Notes under the pieces: generated by a model | Database searches by the model: none | What the model was told of the DNA's origin: nothing | The model's input: the letters and a program-made list of their open reading frames with translations, nothing else | Shown: positions 1 through 6,198 of the stretch, piece by piece | Layout: each line of letters opens with the position of its first letter | How positions within the stretch are numbered: the stretch's first letter is position 1 | Assembly (NCBI GenBank): GCA_003554965.1 | Contig: PWHR01000035.1 | Coordinates: forward strand, 1-40,284 | From: Thermoplasmata archaeon | Lineage (GTDB): Archaea; Thermoplasmatota; Thermoplasmata; Halarchaeoplasmatales; Halarchaeoplasmataceae | DNA length: 40,284 nt | Direction of reading: 5' to 3' | Program-made: the position numbers and the translations under genes

Positions 1-46
1 AAAAATCCTTCCGTCTTTTGCTCGGTCAGAGACACTCGCAATCTTC

Positions 47-65
47 AGGAACACGATGTGTTCCT
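47..65. repeat. Perfect 8-bp inverted repeat
   Basis: AGGAACAC, a 3-nt loop, then GTGTTCCT. It could be a transcription terminator hairpin or a recombination-associated site. It lies just outside the tRNA-derived direct repeat at 104-121. A second, nearly perfect inverted repeat follows at 70-107. Bases 1-103 otherwise show no gene that I can support. Confidence 0.5.
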
Positions 66-69
66 TCGA

Positions 70-107
70 TTTTCAATATCTTCCACTCCGTTCCAGATAT
101 TTGAAAA
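70..107. repeat. Near-perfect inverted repeat abutting the tRNA-derived repeat
   Basis: TTTTCAATATC (70-80) pairs with GATATTTGAAAA (96-107), with one bulged T. Its right arm runs directly into the 18-bp copy of the tRNA-Leu 3' end. The arrangement mirrors the two perfect inverted repeats next to the intact tRNA at 2729-2785. Confidence 0.5.
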
Positions 108-121
108 TGCGAGGGAAGGGA
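104..121. repeat. attL-like direct repeat of tRNA-Leu 3' end
   Basis: These 18 bases are identical to 2779-2796, which spans the discriminator, the 3' acceptor strand and the start of the T-arm of tRNA-Leu(GAG) plus its immediate 3' flank. The two copies have the same orientation, 2.7 kb apart. That is the expected footprint of site-specific integration at a tRNA 3' end. No integrase gene survives between them, so the assignment as an attachment site is inference. Confidence 0.55.
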
Positions 122-142
122 AACTAACGCCAATTTGTATAC
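121..142. repeat. 22-bp direct repeat, copy 1
   Basis: It matches 2694-2715 at 21 of 22 positions; the consensus begins AAACTAAC and ends TTTGTATAC. Copy 1 directly follows the tRNA-derived repeat. Copy 2 lies just inside the inverted repeats next to the intact tRNA. Both copies therefore sit at the inner edges of the putative integrated segment. Confidence 0.6.
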
Positions 143-196
143 AACTGTCTTTCAAATCACTTTTTCAGATATAAGAAAGTGAAAGAAAAGATGTTT

Positions 197-370
197 TTAT
201 TTGTAGTCTTGACAATTGTCGCAATACCAACTATCATAATCATCGATATATCTAAGTTCTTCTCCACAGGTTGGACACATGCTTGTAGTGCTCTCTTGAG
301 GTGGTGGAGGTTGCTCTGATCGTTGTTGTGGCTGTTGTTGTGGTTGTTGGGACTGCTGTTGTTGTGGCTG
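197..370 (-). pseudogene. Cut-off C-terminus: Q/P-rich linker and second zinc ribbon
   Basis: This is the same reading frame as the upstream membrane protein, continuing past its TAA at 371-373. It encodes a Gln/Pro-rich linker of about 30 residues and then a second zinc ribbon, with CPTCG near 266-280 and CDNC near the end. It finishes with the residues QDYK and a true TAA at 197-199. The first zinc ribbon, before the stop, also contains QDYK, so the two ribbons look like tandem duplicates. A single C-to-T change (CAA to TAA) would explain the interruption. The tail is intact and cysteine-complete, so either the mutation is very recent or the stop is read through. Confidence 0.7.
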
Positions 371-1195
371 TTATACTTGCTGAGTTGCTCCTGTAGTTTG
401 GGGTGACTTGTAGTCTTGACATGTATGGCAGTGCCATCTGTCATGTTCCTCAACATATCTGAGTGGGTTACCACAATCAGGGCAGAGTTTTTCATATCCT
501 GTCCTTTTTTCTGATTTCAATGTGTTCTTTAATTTTTCAATTGATTTTCTCTCTCCTTTTTCTTTTCTCATCTCTTGTACAAGTTCCATAACCTTATAAG
601 GAGTAGTATTCATTGTACTTTTTCCTTTGATATTGAACTCGATATCAGATGTACCAGTAAGTCCTTTCCCTCCAGAAATTTTGATGACAAGTTTACTTTC
701 CCTAGCAAAGACAAATATAGCTATTAATACTAGTATATTGATAATAAGTATAACTTCCATGTAATCCAAAATGGCATCGTCGACTATTGAAATAAGAAAC
801 GGAAACAGGATAATTAATATCCCTACTCCTATGACTTTACTATTCAAGATAGTTTTAAAGGATATTCCATTTATCTTATTGTATGGAACTTCTTCAAACT
901 GGTTCGGAGTCCTTTCCCCACTAAGTGTCTTAACTAATCTATAATTGGTCGCATAAATTTTCTGTTTGGTGAGGGTGGCCCAAATTAAACCGCTTATAAC
1001 AACTCCAATAGTGATTGGCAATAAAATATAAAATTCATTTACCTCCCCTTGCAGAAAAAAATAAATTAATACAATAGATATTGCCATTGTGATAATTATT
1101 TTACCGATTGCACCGGCTTTGTAAGTCAAATCTTGTTCATAGACAATTTCCTCATCTGAAGTCAAACCATTGTCTAATCTTCTTTTCGATACCAT
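371..1195 (-). CDS. Membrane protein with bPH-like domain and C-terminal zinc ribbon
   Basis: About 274 residues from an ATG at 1195 preceded by GGTGA at 5-nt spacing (a GTG at 1204 is an alternative). Hydrophobic pairs lie near residues 28-70 and 118-165. Between them is a stretch typical of bacterial-PH-like membrane proteins, with TNYRLV and EEVPYNKI. The C-terminus carries a zinc ribbon (CPDCG, then CHTC). Such proteins are common and uncharacterised in archaea. The frame stops at TAA but stays open into a Q/P linker and second ribbon (197-370), so this product is probably truncated. It lies in the putative integrated segment downstream of tRNA-Leu. Function unknown. Confidence 0.7.
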   Translation of the reverse strand: MVSKRRLDNGLTSDEEIVYEQDLTYKAGAIGKIIITMAISIVLIYFFLQGEVNEFYILLPITIGVVISGLIWATLTKQKIYATNYRLVKTLSGERTPNQFEEVPYNKINGISFKTILNSKVIGVGILIILFPFLISIVDDAILDYMEVILIINILVLIAIFVFARESKLVIKISGGKGLTGTSDIEFNIKGKSTMNTTPYKVMELVQEMRKEKGERKSIEKLKNTLKSEKRTGYEKLCPDCGNPLRYVEEHDRWHCHTCQDYKSPQTTGATQQV

Positions 1196-1300
1196 TACAC
1201 TCACCTATAGAATTCATAATATTTGAAGGTTATCATAAAACTGCACAATTTATGTATACTCTATAGTTCCTCTAAGATATCTTTCTTCTTTTCCTTTATG

Positions 1301-1528
1301 TGACTTATACCCTCACCCTACTCTGTTCTCCGCTTCTAGTCCTGTGAGTGGGACTATAGGGTGCGTTTGAGAGGTGTTTGATACGAATCGGTAGTGGAGA
1401 AGAGCTTGTTAGAGCAATTTTTAGGTTCTCTAAGCAAGAGGCTTTATATTCGGTTTCCGCATGTACTTTCCTCCCTCTACTTTAGAAAATGCCGTGTGTG
1501 ATGACTATGAGGGCTAGAATCGGCTTAG
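1301..1528. repeat. ~230-bp direct repeat, copy 1
   Basis: It aligns with 2404-2634 at roughly 80% identity by eye, same orientation, with only short indels. Conserved pieces on the minus strand are a strong ribosome-binding site (GGAGG near 1470-1477), an ATG at 1460-1462 opening a 10-codon frame closed by TAG, and two hairpins (1337-1356 and 1409-1433). The gene-free interval 1205-1684 consists of this repeat, a zinc-ribbon scrap (1558-1614) and the promoter of the next gene. The repeat may be the decayed 5' part of a duplicated gene or a structured RNA. Confidence 0.65.
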
Positions 1529-1557
1529 GGAGTGCATTTATGGAGTTTATGTACTCT

Positions 1558-1614
1558 TTACTTGTACTCCTGACAGTTGTCGCAGTACCACCTGTCGTTC
1601 TCTTTTATATCCGG
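1558..1614 (-). pseudogene. Zinc-ribbon C-terminal scrap
   Basis: The minus strand encodes ENDRWYCDNCQEYK followed by TAA at 1558-1560. This closely matches the ends of both zinc ribbons of the gene at 197-1195. The frame is blocked upstream by a TAA at 1615-1617, and the first CxxC of the ribbon is missing. This is the 3' remnant of a paralogue. The plus-strand frame over the same bases is only its shadow. Confidence 0.6.
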
Positions 1615-1646
1615 TTAAAAAGAGCTATATCCTATCAACCATTGGG

Positions 1647-1656
1647 TTTATATATA
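1647..1656 (+). promoter_or_regulatory. TATA box of the GIY-YIG-like gene
   Basis: TTTATATATA, centred about 33 bp before the ATG at 1685. Transcription would start at roughly 1677-1682, giving a leaderless or nearly leaderless mRNA. Confidence 0.5.
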
Positions 1657-1684
1657 CGAAACAGCACTGCAAAAGTGTAATACT

Positions 1685-2170
1685 ATGAGTCGGGGAAATT
1701 ATAGAACAAGTGAGAGTAAGGAAGAATGGAGAGGAACTTTAAAACAAGCTGCGGCGGAATATAATGATAAGATATCAATGGTATATCTATTTGTAGTAGG
1801 GCATAAAAGGACATTCTATGATTCGAGGCTAGTTAAACGTGTGGGGAGAAGTGATGACATTAAAAGCAGAGGAGGCGTCCATATAAGAGCTGTAGATAAC
1901 TTTGGACGCCACAAAAAGCACGGAAAAATATCAAAGGTCAAATTCTGTTTTATCGTTGGACCACAAAGACATATACATTCTTTTTGTGAAGAAAGTCTTC
2001 AATACCATTTATATGGAGGCAAAAAAGGTTTGGAAAAGAATGAACAACACCCAGAACAACCTCATAATAATAGCAACAGGAAGTATGAATGCCCTGTATG
2101 TGGAGGAGTAGATAGTAACACGTATGAACACCATAAAGTCGAAAGTGAAACTTATTACAGAGACTGGTAA
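1685..2170 (+). CDS. GIY-YIG nuclease-like protein with C-terminal zinc-finger motif
   Basis: 161 residues. The order of motifs resembles the GIY-YIG fold: a first strand VYLFVVG (about residues 33-39), then RVGRSDDIKSR (about 53-63) in place of the usual YIG/R block, and a late segment with a candidate metal-binding Glu in EESLQYH followed by GGKKGL (about 102-114). The C-terminus has CPVCGG followed by two adjacent histidines, a possible zinc finger. It is the only plus-strand gene inside the putative integrated segment and has its own TATA box. GIY-YIG proteins occur as homing, repair or element-borne nucleases; which applies here cannot be told. The family call is from motif order, not a search. 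Confidence 0.5.
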   Translation: MSRGNYRTSESKEEWRGTLKQAAAEYNDKISMVYLFVVGHKRTFYDSRLVKRVGRSDDIKSRGGVHIRAVDNFGRHKKHGKISKVKFCFIVGPQRHIHSFCEESLQYHLYGGKKGLEKNEQHPEQPHNNSNRKYECPVCGGVDSNTYEHHKVESETYYRDW

Positions 2171-2244
2171 TCCGTTTTAAAGATAAATAGGTTCCCAATT
2201 ATCAGATTAGTTAAGAGCTGATATAATTTCGTAGATATGTTAAT

Positions 2245-2370
2245 TCATTCAAACATTAAGTTGATAGTTCCCTTGAAAGACTCGTTATAGATCTTTACCA
2301 GGAGCAAGTTGTCTATCTCTTCAAGGTCATCTTCATCTACATCCAACTTCTCTCTAGGATATAGTCCGAC
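2245..2370 (-). pseudogene. 41-residue gene remnant, acidic C-terminus
   Basis: An open minus-strand frame between an in-frame TGA (2371-2373) and a terminal TGA (2245-2247). The peptide contains REKLDVDEDDLEEID and LLLVKIYN, with the acidic composition of this genome's real proteins. It has no start codon. It lies directly downstream, on minus, of repeat copy 2, so the repeat and this tail may be parts of one decayed gene. I do not recognise a family. The rest of 2171-2403 shows nothing else. Confidence 0.4.
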
Positions 2371-2403
2371 TCATGAGAATTAAATCTCAAATCACCCCTA
2401 CCA

Positions 2404-2634
2404 TGACCTATACCCTTCACCCGACTCCGTTCTCCGCTTCTAGTCCTGTCAGTCGGACTATAGGGGGTGTTTGAGAGGTATTTGATACGAGTCGGTAAAG
2501 AAGGAGAGTCTATTCAGAGCGATTTCTAGTTTCTCTAATCAAGAGGCTCTTGATTCGGTTTCCGCATGTACTTTCCTCCCTCTACTTTAGAAAACGGCGT
2601 GTGTGATGACTAGAGAGAGCTAGAATCGGCTTAG
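2404..2634. repeat. ~230-bp direct repeat, copy 2
   Basis: Partner of 1301-1528. It shares the minus-strand ribosome-binding site and an ATG at 2565-2567 opening a 10-codon frame closed by TAG (2535-2537), as in copy 1. It also shares the hairpin TAGTCC-N8-GGACTA (2441-2460) and a second hairpin at 2514-2538. In the second hairpin the changed base keeps pairing only as a G-U wobble in minus-strand RNA, which suggests the functional RNA, if any, is read from minus. Together with the 22-bp repeat and inverted repeats this accounts for most of the gene-free interval 2371-2782. Confidence 0.65.
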
Positions 2635-2693
2635 AAAAGGAGGTGGTTAGAAGTAAGATAAAAGGTAAGTGGGATTGTTTTCAGGTGAAGGGT

Positions 2694-2715
2694 AAACTAA
2701 CTCCAATTTGTATAC
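2694..2715. repeat. 22-bp direct repeat, copy 2
   Basis: Matches 121-142 at 21 of 22 bases. It marks the inner right edge of the putative integrated segment. Confidence 0.6.
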
Positions 2716-2728
2716 GGCCTTGTTTTTA

Positions 2729-2749
2729 AGGGCTATCTTTGATAGCCCT
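2729..2749. repeat. Perfect 9-bp inverted repeat
   Basis: AGGGCTATC, TTT, GATAGCCCT. It sits about 35 bp beyond the 3' end of tRNA-Leu. It may act as a terminator or as part of the element end. Confidence 0.55.
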
Positions 2750-2762
2750 ACATGTTTTTGAT

Positions 2763-2785
2763 GCATTTTTTTCTCAAAAAAATGC
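2763..2785. terminator. 10-bp inverted repeat overlapping the tRNA 3' end; T-run terminator
   Basis: GCATTTTTTT, CTC, AAAAAAATGC. Read from minus, the tRNA 3' end runs straight into seven Ts, a typical archaeal terminator. The mirrored arm makes a perfect 10-bp stem that includes the last bases of the tRNA. Confidence 0.5.
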
Positions 2786-2867
2786 GAGGGAAGGGATTTG
2801 AACCCTCGGACCTCTACAGGACAGCGCCCTCAACGCTGCGCCGTTGGCCATGCTTGGCTACCCTCGC
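2783..2867 (-). tRNA. tRNA-Leu(GAG)
   Basis: 85 nt. The 7-bp acceptor stem is GCGAGGG/CCCTCGC with discriminator A, as expected for leucine. The anticodon stem is CAGCG/CGCTG around the loop TTGAGGG, giving anticodon GAG. There is a long class II variable arm and a T-arm GAGGG-TTCAAAT-CCCTT. No CCA is encoded and no intron is seen. The last 14 bases are part of the direct repeat shared with 104-121, so this gene was probably the integration target of the neighbouring element. A possible TATA element lies near 2913-2921. Confidence 0.95.
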
Positions 2868-2908
2868 ATTAAGAGCAAAAGGTTTTTGAGTGAATAATCG
2901 AGGGGTAT

Positions 2909-2927
2909 GAGGAATTTATAATTCCTC
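2909..2927. repeat. 8-bp inverted repeat in the tRNA-Leu upstream region
   Basis: GAGGAATT, TAT, AATTCCTC. Its A/T-rich centre reads TTATAAATT on minus, about 48 bp before the tRNA, and may double as the tRNA promoter TATA box. Confidence 0.4.
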
Positions 2928-2949
2928 GCATCCTCAAATTAGGAGCGAA

Positions 2950-2972
2950 TCAACACTGTGTTGAAAATAAAA
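2950..2972 (-). terminator. Probable terminator of the ribosomal protein/rpoD operon
   Basis: On minus, a T-rich stretch (CTTTTTATTT, about 2965-2974) is followed by the perfect inverted repeat TCAACAC-A-GTGTTGA (2950-2964). It lies about 60 bp past the rpoD stop. T-tracts are the main termination signal in archaea, so the T-run is likely the active part. Confidence 0.4.
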
Positions 2973-3028
2973 AGAGTATATTAAATTTATCGACCAACTT
3001 TACTTTAAAATGAACACTCAGTTCTCTT

Positions 3029-3865
3029 TCAGATCTCCTCGGCCAACTCGGTGATCTCTGCAAACTTATCTCTGAGCCTCTCCAAGCCCTCTTTTAAAAC
3101 ATCCTCAGAACTCAGTGAACCGTCGGTTTCATAGGTTAGGATGAATTTATCCTCTCTTCCTTTGATCTCAATGGCATCTGGAGTACATACGTCTTCGCAG
3201 GCTTTGCAAAGTTTGCATTCCTCCAACTCCGTAACAATGAGCTCTTCATCTTCAAGCTTCAGGATGTCGACAGGGCATTTTTCTATACACTTACCACATT
3301 CTGTACAGAGTTCTCCATCGATCTCTATCTCGGGATAATACTTGTATGCGACTCCGCTGGTCGGCTGCCATTTGGCGTGTTCTTTTGCAGTGCCAAGTTC
3401 AGCTGTAGCGTAGATCAGAAGAGCCTGAGTTTCGTCCAACTTCACTATAGGGATAAGGTCATCTACCGGTCTCAGATCCGTCTCACCGACGGGTATCAGA
3501 TCACCAGAGTAAACGGTACAAGGACCTTTTTTATTCAAACTGTATATTATAGTACAATTGGGACAGCCTTCTCCTCCACACTCATCACATTCATCCTTGA
3601 AATTGAGAAGGTCGAGATCAGTGGGTATCGGGAGCATGCCCAATCGATGAGCTATAATCTCGTCGAACAAAGGAGCTGAGCTCTCAAATTCTTTGTCTTC
3701 CTCTTCATCACCTATAGTTCCGAGATGAAATTCAACATCCTCTATGGCCAATTTAGGGACATCAGCGATCAGGACTCTCCTGAGTGCATTGACCATCGGA
3801 GGATTGGTCTCAGAGAACAATAGTTCACCTTCTCTTTCCTTCAACTCTCTAATTTCTATTTCCAT
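3029..3865 (-). CDS. rpoD: DNA-directed RNA polymerase subunit D (Rpo3) with two Fe-S motifs
   Basis: 278 residues, full length. It is the archaeal homologue of bacterial alpha, pairing with subunit L to nucleate RNA polymerase assembly. The N-terminus has the alpha-like ALRRVLIADVP. Mid-protein there is CDECGGEGCPNC, a possible zinc site. Next comes a ferredoxin-like insert with two complete [4Fe-4S] motifs (CTECGKCIEKCP and CKLCKACEDVC, roughly residues 188-228). It is the last gene of the S13-S4-S11-RpoD operon. Unlike many archaea, no L18e/L13/S9 genes follow; tRNA-Leu comes next. ATG start at 3865. Confidence 0.95.
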   Translation of the reverse strand: MEIEIRELKEREGELLFSETNPPMVNALRRVLIADVPKLAIEDVEFHLGTIGDEEEDKEFESSAPLFDEIIAHRLGMLPIPTDLDLLNFKDECDECGGEGCPNCTIIYSLNKKGPCTVYSGDLIPVGETDLRPVDDLIPIVKLDETQALLIYATAELGTAKEHAKWQPTSGVAYKYYPEIEIDGELCTECGKCIEKCPVDILKLEDEELIVTELEECKLCKACEDVCTPDAIEIKGREDKFILTYETDGSLSSEDVLKEGLERLRDKFAEITELAEEI

Positions 3866-3891
3866 CTTTTCACTTTCAGTAAACTTCTAGT

Positions 3892-4275
3892 CTATACTCG
3901 TCTGCCCCTTCTTCCGCCCTTAGGTTTAGTCGAGTCGTGAGGAACAGGGGTGACATCTTCTATGGTGCCTATCTTAACACCTGATCTGGCGAATGCTCTT
4001 ATCGCTGCCTGCGAGCCCGGTCCAGGTGATTTCGATTTGTTTCCACCGGGAGCTCTGACTTTAACATGGAGTTTAGTTATCCCTTTCTCTCTAACCTCTC
4101 CGACTGCTTTTTCGGCGGCTTCCATCGCGGCATAGGGAGATGATTGATCCTTATCCTGCCTGACGACTTCTCCTCCGGAACACCTTGACAATGTTTCGGC
4201 GCCAGTGATGTCCGTTATCGTTATTATGACATTATTATAAGAGGCATATACGTGCGCGATTCCCCATTTACCCAT
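3892..4275 (-). CDS. rps11: 30S ribosomal protein S11
   Basis: 127 residues, the usual archaeal length. It contains the S11 core: [20 protein letters not shown] at the N-terminus, [20 protein letters not shown], and a basic tail ending GGRRGRRV. It binds the 16S rRNA platform near the E site. It sits between S4 (5 bp upstream) and rpoD in the conserved archaeal order, so it is co-transcribed from the S13 promoter. Confidence 0.97.
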   Translation of the reverse strand: MGKWGIAHVYASYNNVIITITDITGAETLSRCSGGEVVRQDKDQSSPYAAMEAAEKAVGEVREKGITKLHVKVRAPGGNKSKSPGPGSQAAIRAFARSGVKIGTIEDVTPVPHDSTKPKGGRRGRRV

Positions 4276-4280
4276 GATTA

Positions 4281-4880
4281 TTACCTCCTACCTCCATATC
4301 TATTTCTTTCTTTTTCCTTTTCTATCATCTTACTTATCCGGGTCGGTGTTATCTCCTCTTCCGGCCGTTCTGGATGAAGCTCATCTGACAGAGGAGAATT
4401 ACCGTAATAATCTATAGTAGGCTCTTCTTCCTTAGCCACTATATAGCTTGGAACAGTGACCTTTCTTCCTCCTACTGATATATGACCGTGAATTATGAAC
4501 TGGCGTGCCTGTTGTGGACTGTGAGCAAGACCCTTATGATAAACCAGGGTTTGAAGTCTCCTATTAAGTATGTTCTCGATACTCAGTCCCAGTATATCGT
4601 TGAGTTCATGATCCTGTCCTTTCAGATATCCTTTTTTTCTCAACTTATCAAGTAGGTTTTCCATCTCTTCCGTAGCCTGTTTCTCTCCATATCTCAACCG
4701 TGCCTGAAGGTTCCTAGCCTGTGCTCTTATATTCTTCAAGATAGAGCGGGCTTTCCAGAATTCCTTCTTATTCTTCAGACCGTAGTGCTTTATGTAATCG
4801 TTCTCTTCCTTGATGCGTTCTTCTTGCCAAGGATGTGAAGGCTTGCTGTATTTTTTTCTACTAAATTTTGGATCTCCCAT
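4281..4880 (-). CDS. rps4: 30S ribosomal protein S4
   Basis: 199 residues. The N-terminus ([18 protein letters not shown]) is typical of archaeal/eukaryotic S4/S9e. An S4 RNA-binding domain occupies about residues 105-165, with [16 protein letters not shown] and the [15 protein letters not shown] block. It is a primary 16S rRNA binder in 30S assembly. It is second in the S13-S4-S11-RpoD operon, with a 19-bp gap after S13. Confidence 0.97.
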   Translation of the reverse strand: MGDPKFSRKKYSKPSHPWQEERIKEENDYIKHYGLKNKKEFWKARSILKNIRAQARNLQARLRYGEKQATEEMENLLDKLRKKGYLKGQDHELNDILGLSIENILNRRLQTLVYHKGLAHSPQQARQFIIHGHISVGGRKVTVPSYIVAKEEEPTIDYYGNSPLSDELHPERPEEEITPTRISKMIEKEKERNRYGGRR

Positions 4881-4899
4881 GTTATATCACCTGTTATTA

Positions 4900-5391
4900 T
4901 TATTCTTCTTCACCGCCTGCCTGGGCTCTTGCGAGTTTTTTCTCTACACCCAGTTCCATTCCAGTCCTGCCGTTAGACTTCGTCCTCTGACCTCTAACTT
5001 TCTGGCCTCTTTCATGTCTTATACCCTTATAGCTACTTATCTTTTGCATCCTGTTTATATCCTCTCGGAGAACGGTGTCTAACTCGTTTTTCAGGACATG
5101 TTTATCTTCACCGGTAACAGGATCTCTCTGTCGATTGACGGCCCAAGAAGGAACTTCTTTTGAGTAGTCATCTACGCTATCCTTGAGTTCTTCGATCTCG
5201 TCGTCCTCAAGTCTTCCGATCCTTCTGTACGGATCGATATCAGTTGAATTGACCACTATTTCAGCTGCTCTTGTGCCTACACCCTTGATGTCGGTTAGGG
5301 CATAGGTCACGGGCTTGCTTCCATCGAGGTCCGTATTTTTCATCCGGACTATGTACTTGAATTCCTCATCTTCTTTTTCTTCTTCAGGCAA
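4900..5391 (-). CDS. rps13: 30S ribosomal protein S13
   Basis: 163 residues, first gene of the operon. It has the archaeal S13/S18e features: DIKGVGTRAAEIV (helix-two-turn-helix) and the basic C-terminal RHERGQKVRGQRTKSNGRTG motif region. It lies at the head of the 30S subunit and contacts P-site tRNA. The start is a TTG at 5389-5391, supported by an excellent GGAGGAA at 5397-5403 and by alignment of the short acidic N-terminus with other archaeal S13. A TATA element lies at 5422-5433. Confidence 0.95.
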   Translation of the reverse strand: MPEEEKEDEEFKYIVRMKNTDLDGSKPVTYALTDIKGVGTRAAEIVVNSTDIDPYRRIGRLEDDEIEELKDSVDDYSKEVPSWAVNRQRDPVTGEDKHVLKNELDTVLREDINRMQKISSYKGIRHERGQKVRGQRTKSNGRTGMELGVEKKLARAQAGGEEE

Positions 5392-5421
5392 AGTATTTCC
5401 TCCGTTTAGTAGTGGAAATCT

Positions 5422-5433
5422 GATTATATGTAA
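5422..5433 (-). promoter_or_regulatory. Promoter (TATA box) of the S13-S4-S11-RpoD operon
   Basis: Minus-strand TTACATATAATC, centred about 37 bp before the TTG start of rps13. Transcription would begin near 5403, leaving a very short leader that just includes the GGAGGAA. Confidence 0.5.
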
Positions 5434-5495
5434 TATCCAATCAGAGGCGTGGTTGCGACTAAGACTCCAAGTGATATAAAAGGATTGCCCCGCAC

Positions 5496-6089
5496 TTACG
5501 GCTTTACTCCTCTAAATCCTTTTCCGATTATGTACATCTCTGAGCTCGACTCCCTCGAAGCTTCAGGAGAGTGTCCATAGACCGATCTGAATGCACGTTC
5601 GGCCTGCTTCATAAAATCTTTGAACTCTTTCCCTTGAAAGACCTTAACAACGAAATTCCCGTTTTCTCTCAAGTTCGCACAAGAGAATCTGAGCGCCTGT
5701 TCAGCAAGGTACACGGATCTAGCGTGATCCATCTCATAATTGCCGGTCAGATCGGGAGACATATCACTTATCACCACATCTACGTCTCCTGAGATGATGG
5801 ATACTTTTCTAGCGAACACTTCATCGGTCATGTCTCCCTTCTGGAAACTAACACCTTCTATATCTCTCATGTCCTGTTTATCTACAGCTAAAACGTTGCC
5901 TTCGCCGACCCTTTCGACAGCGTACTGACTCCAGCTTCCTGGGGACCCTCCAAGATCCACGACCACGTCCCCTTCCTGGAAAACGTTGAATTTTTCATCG
6001 ATCTGTTTCAGTTTGTAAACTGCCCTCGATCGATATCCTTCCTCCTTTGCTTTTTTGTAATAACCGTCTTTCCTTCTGTAGGCACTCAT
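5496..6089 (-). CDS. rlmE: 23S rRNA 2'-O-ribose methyltransferase, RlmE/FtsJ family
   Basis: 197 residues. It transfers a methyl group from SAM to a ribose 2'-OH of rRNA. The Rossmann SAM site VVDLGGSPGSWSQY lies near residue 45. The K-D-K-E catalytic tetrad is visible: Lys in RAVYKL, Asp in ISDMSPDLTG, Lys in VVKVFQG and Glu in SSEMYII. Archaeal FtsJ proteins are this size. It is followed by the S13 operon after a 104-bp gap with its own promoter. The start has no ribosome-binding site, and a TATA-like AAATAAAAATTAAG lies about 30 bp upstream, consistent with a leaderless mRNA. Confidence 0.93.
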   Translation of the reverse strand: MSAYRRKDGYYKKAKEEGYRSRAVYKLKQIDEKFNVFQEGDVVVDLGGSPGSWSQYAVERVGEGNVLAVDKQDMRDIEGVSFQKGDMTDEVFARKVSIISGDVDVVISDMSPDLTGNYEMDHARSVYLAEQALRFSCANLRENGNFVVKVFQGKEFKDFMKQAERAFRSVYGHSPEASRESSSEMYIIGKGFRGVKP

Positions 6090-6198
6090 AATGTATACCA
6101 GAGAGGACGGGGGTACTTAATTTTTATTTCCTCAATTTCAGCGTTTTTCCCGATCAGCGGAAGGTTTTTAATCGAAAAAGATAATCTCTTGTAAAACC

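Noticed and set aside
371-373. Stop codon read as pyrrolysine
   Set aside because: The codon is TAA, not TAG, so pyrrolysine decoding does not apply.
252-437. Thr-rich minus frame
   Set aside because: It arises from the Q/P-rich linker read in a shifted frame; the coding frame is the one with the zinc ribbons.
1489-1680. Plus-strand 63-codon frame
   Set aside because: It is the antisense shadow of the zinc-ribbon scrap at 1558-1614 and of repeat copy 1.
1301-2634. CRISPR array
   Set aside because: Only two long, diverged copies more than 1 kb apart, with no regular short repeats or spacers anywhere in the window.
3141-3679. Plus-strand frames opposite rpoD
   Set aside because: Ser/Leu-rich shadow translations of an acidic, lysine-rich gene.
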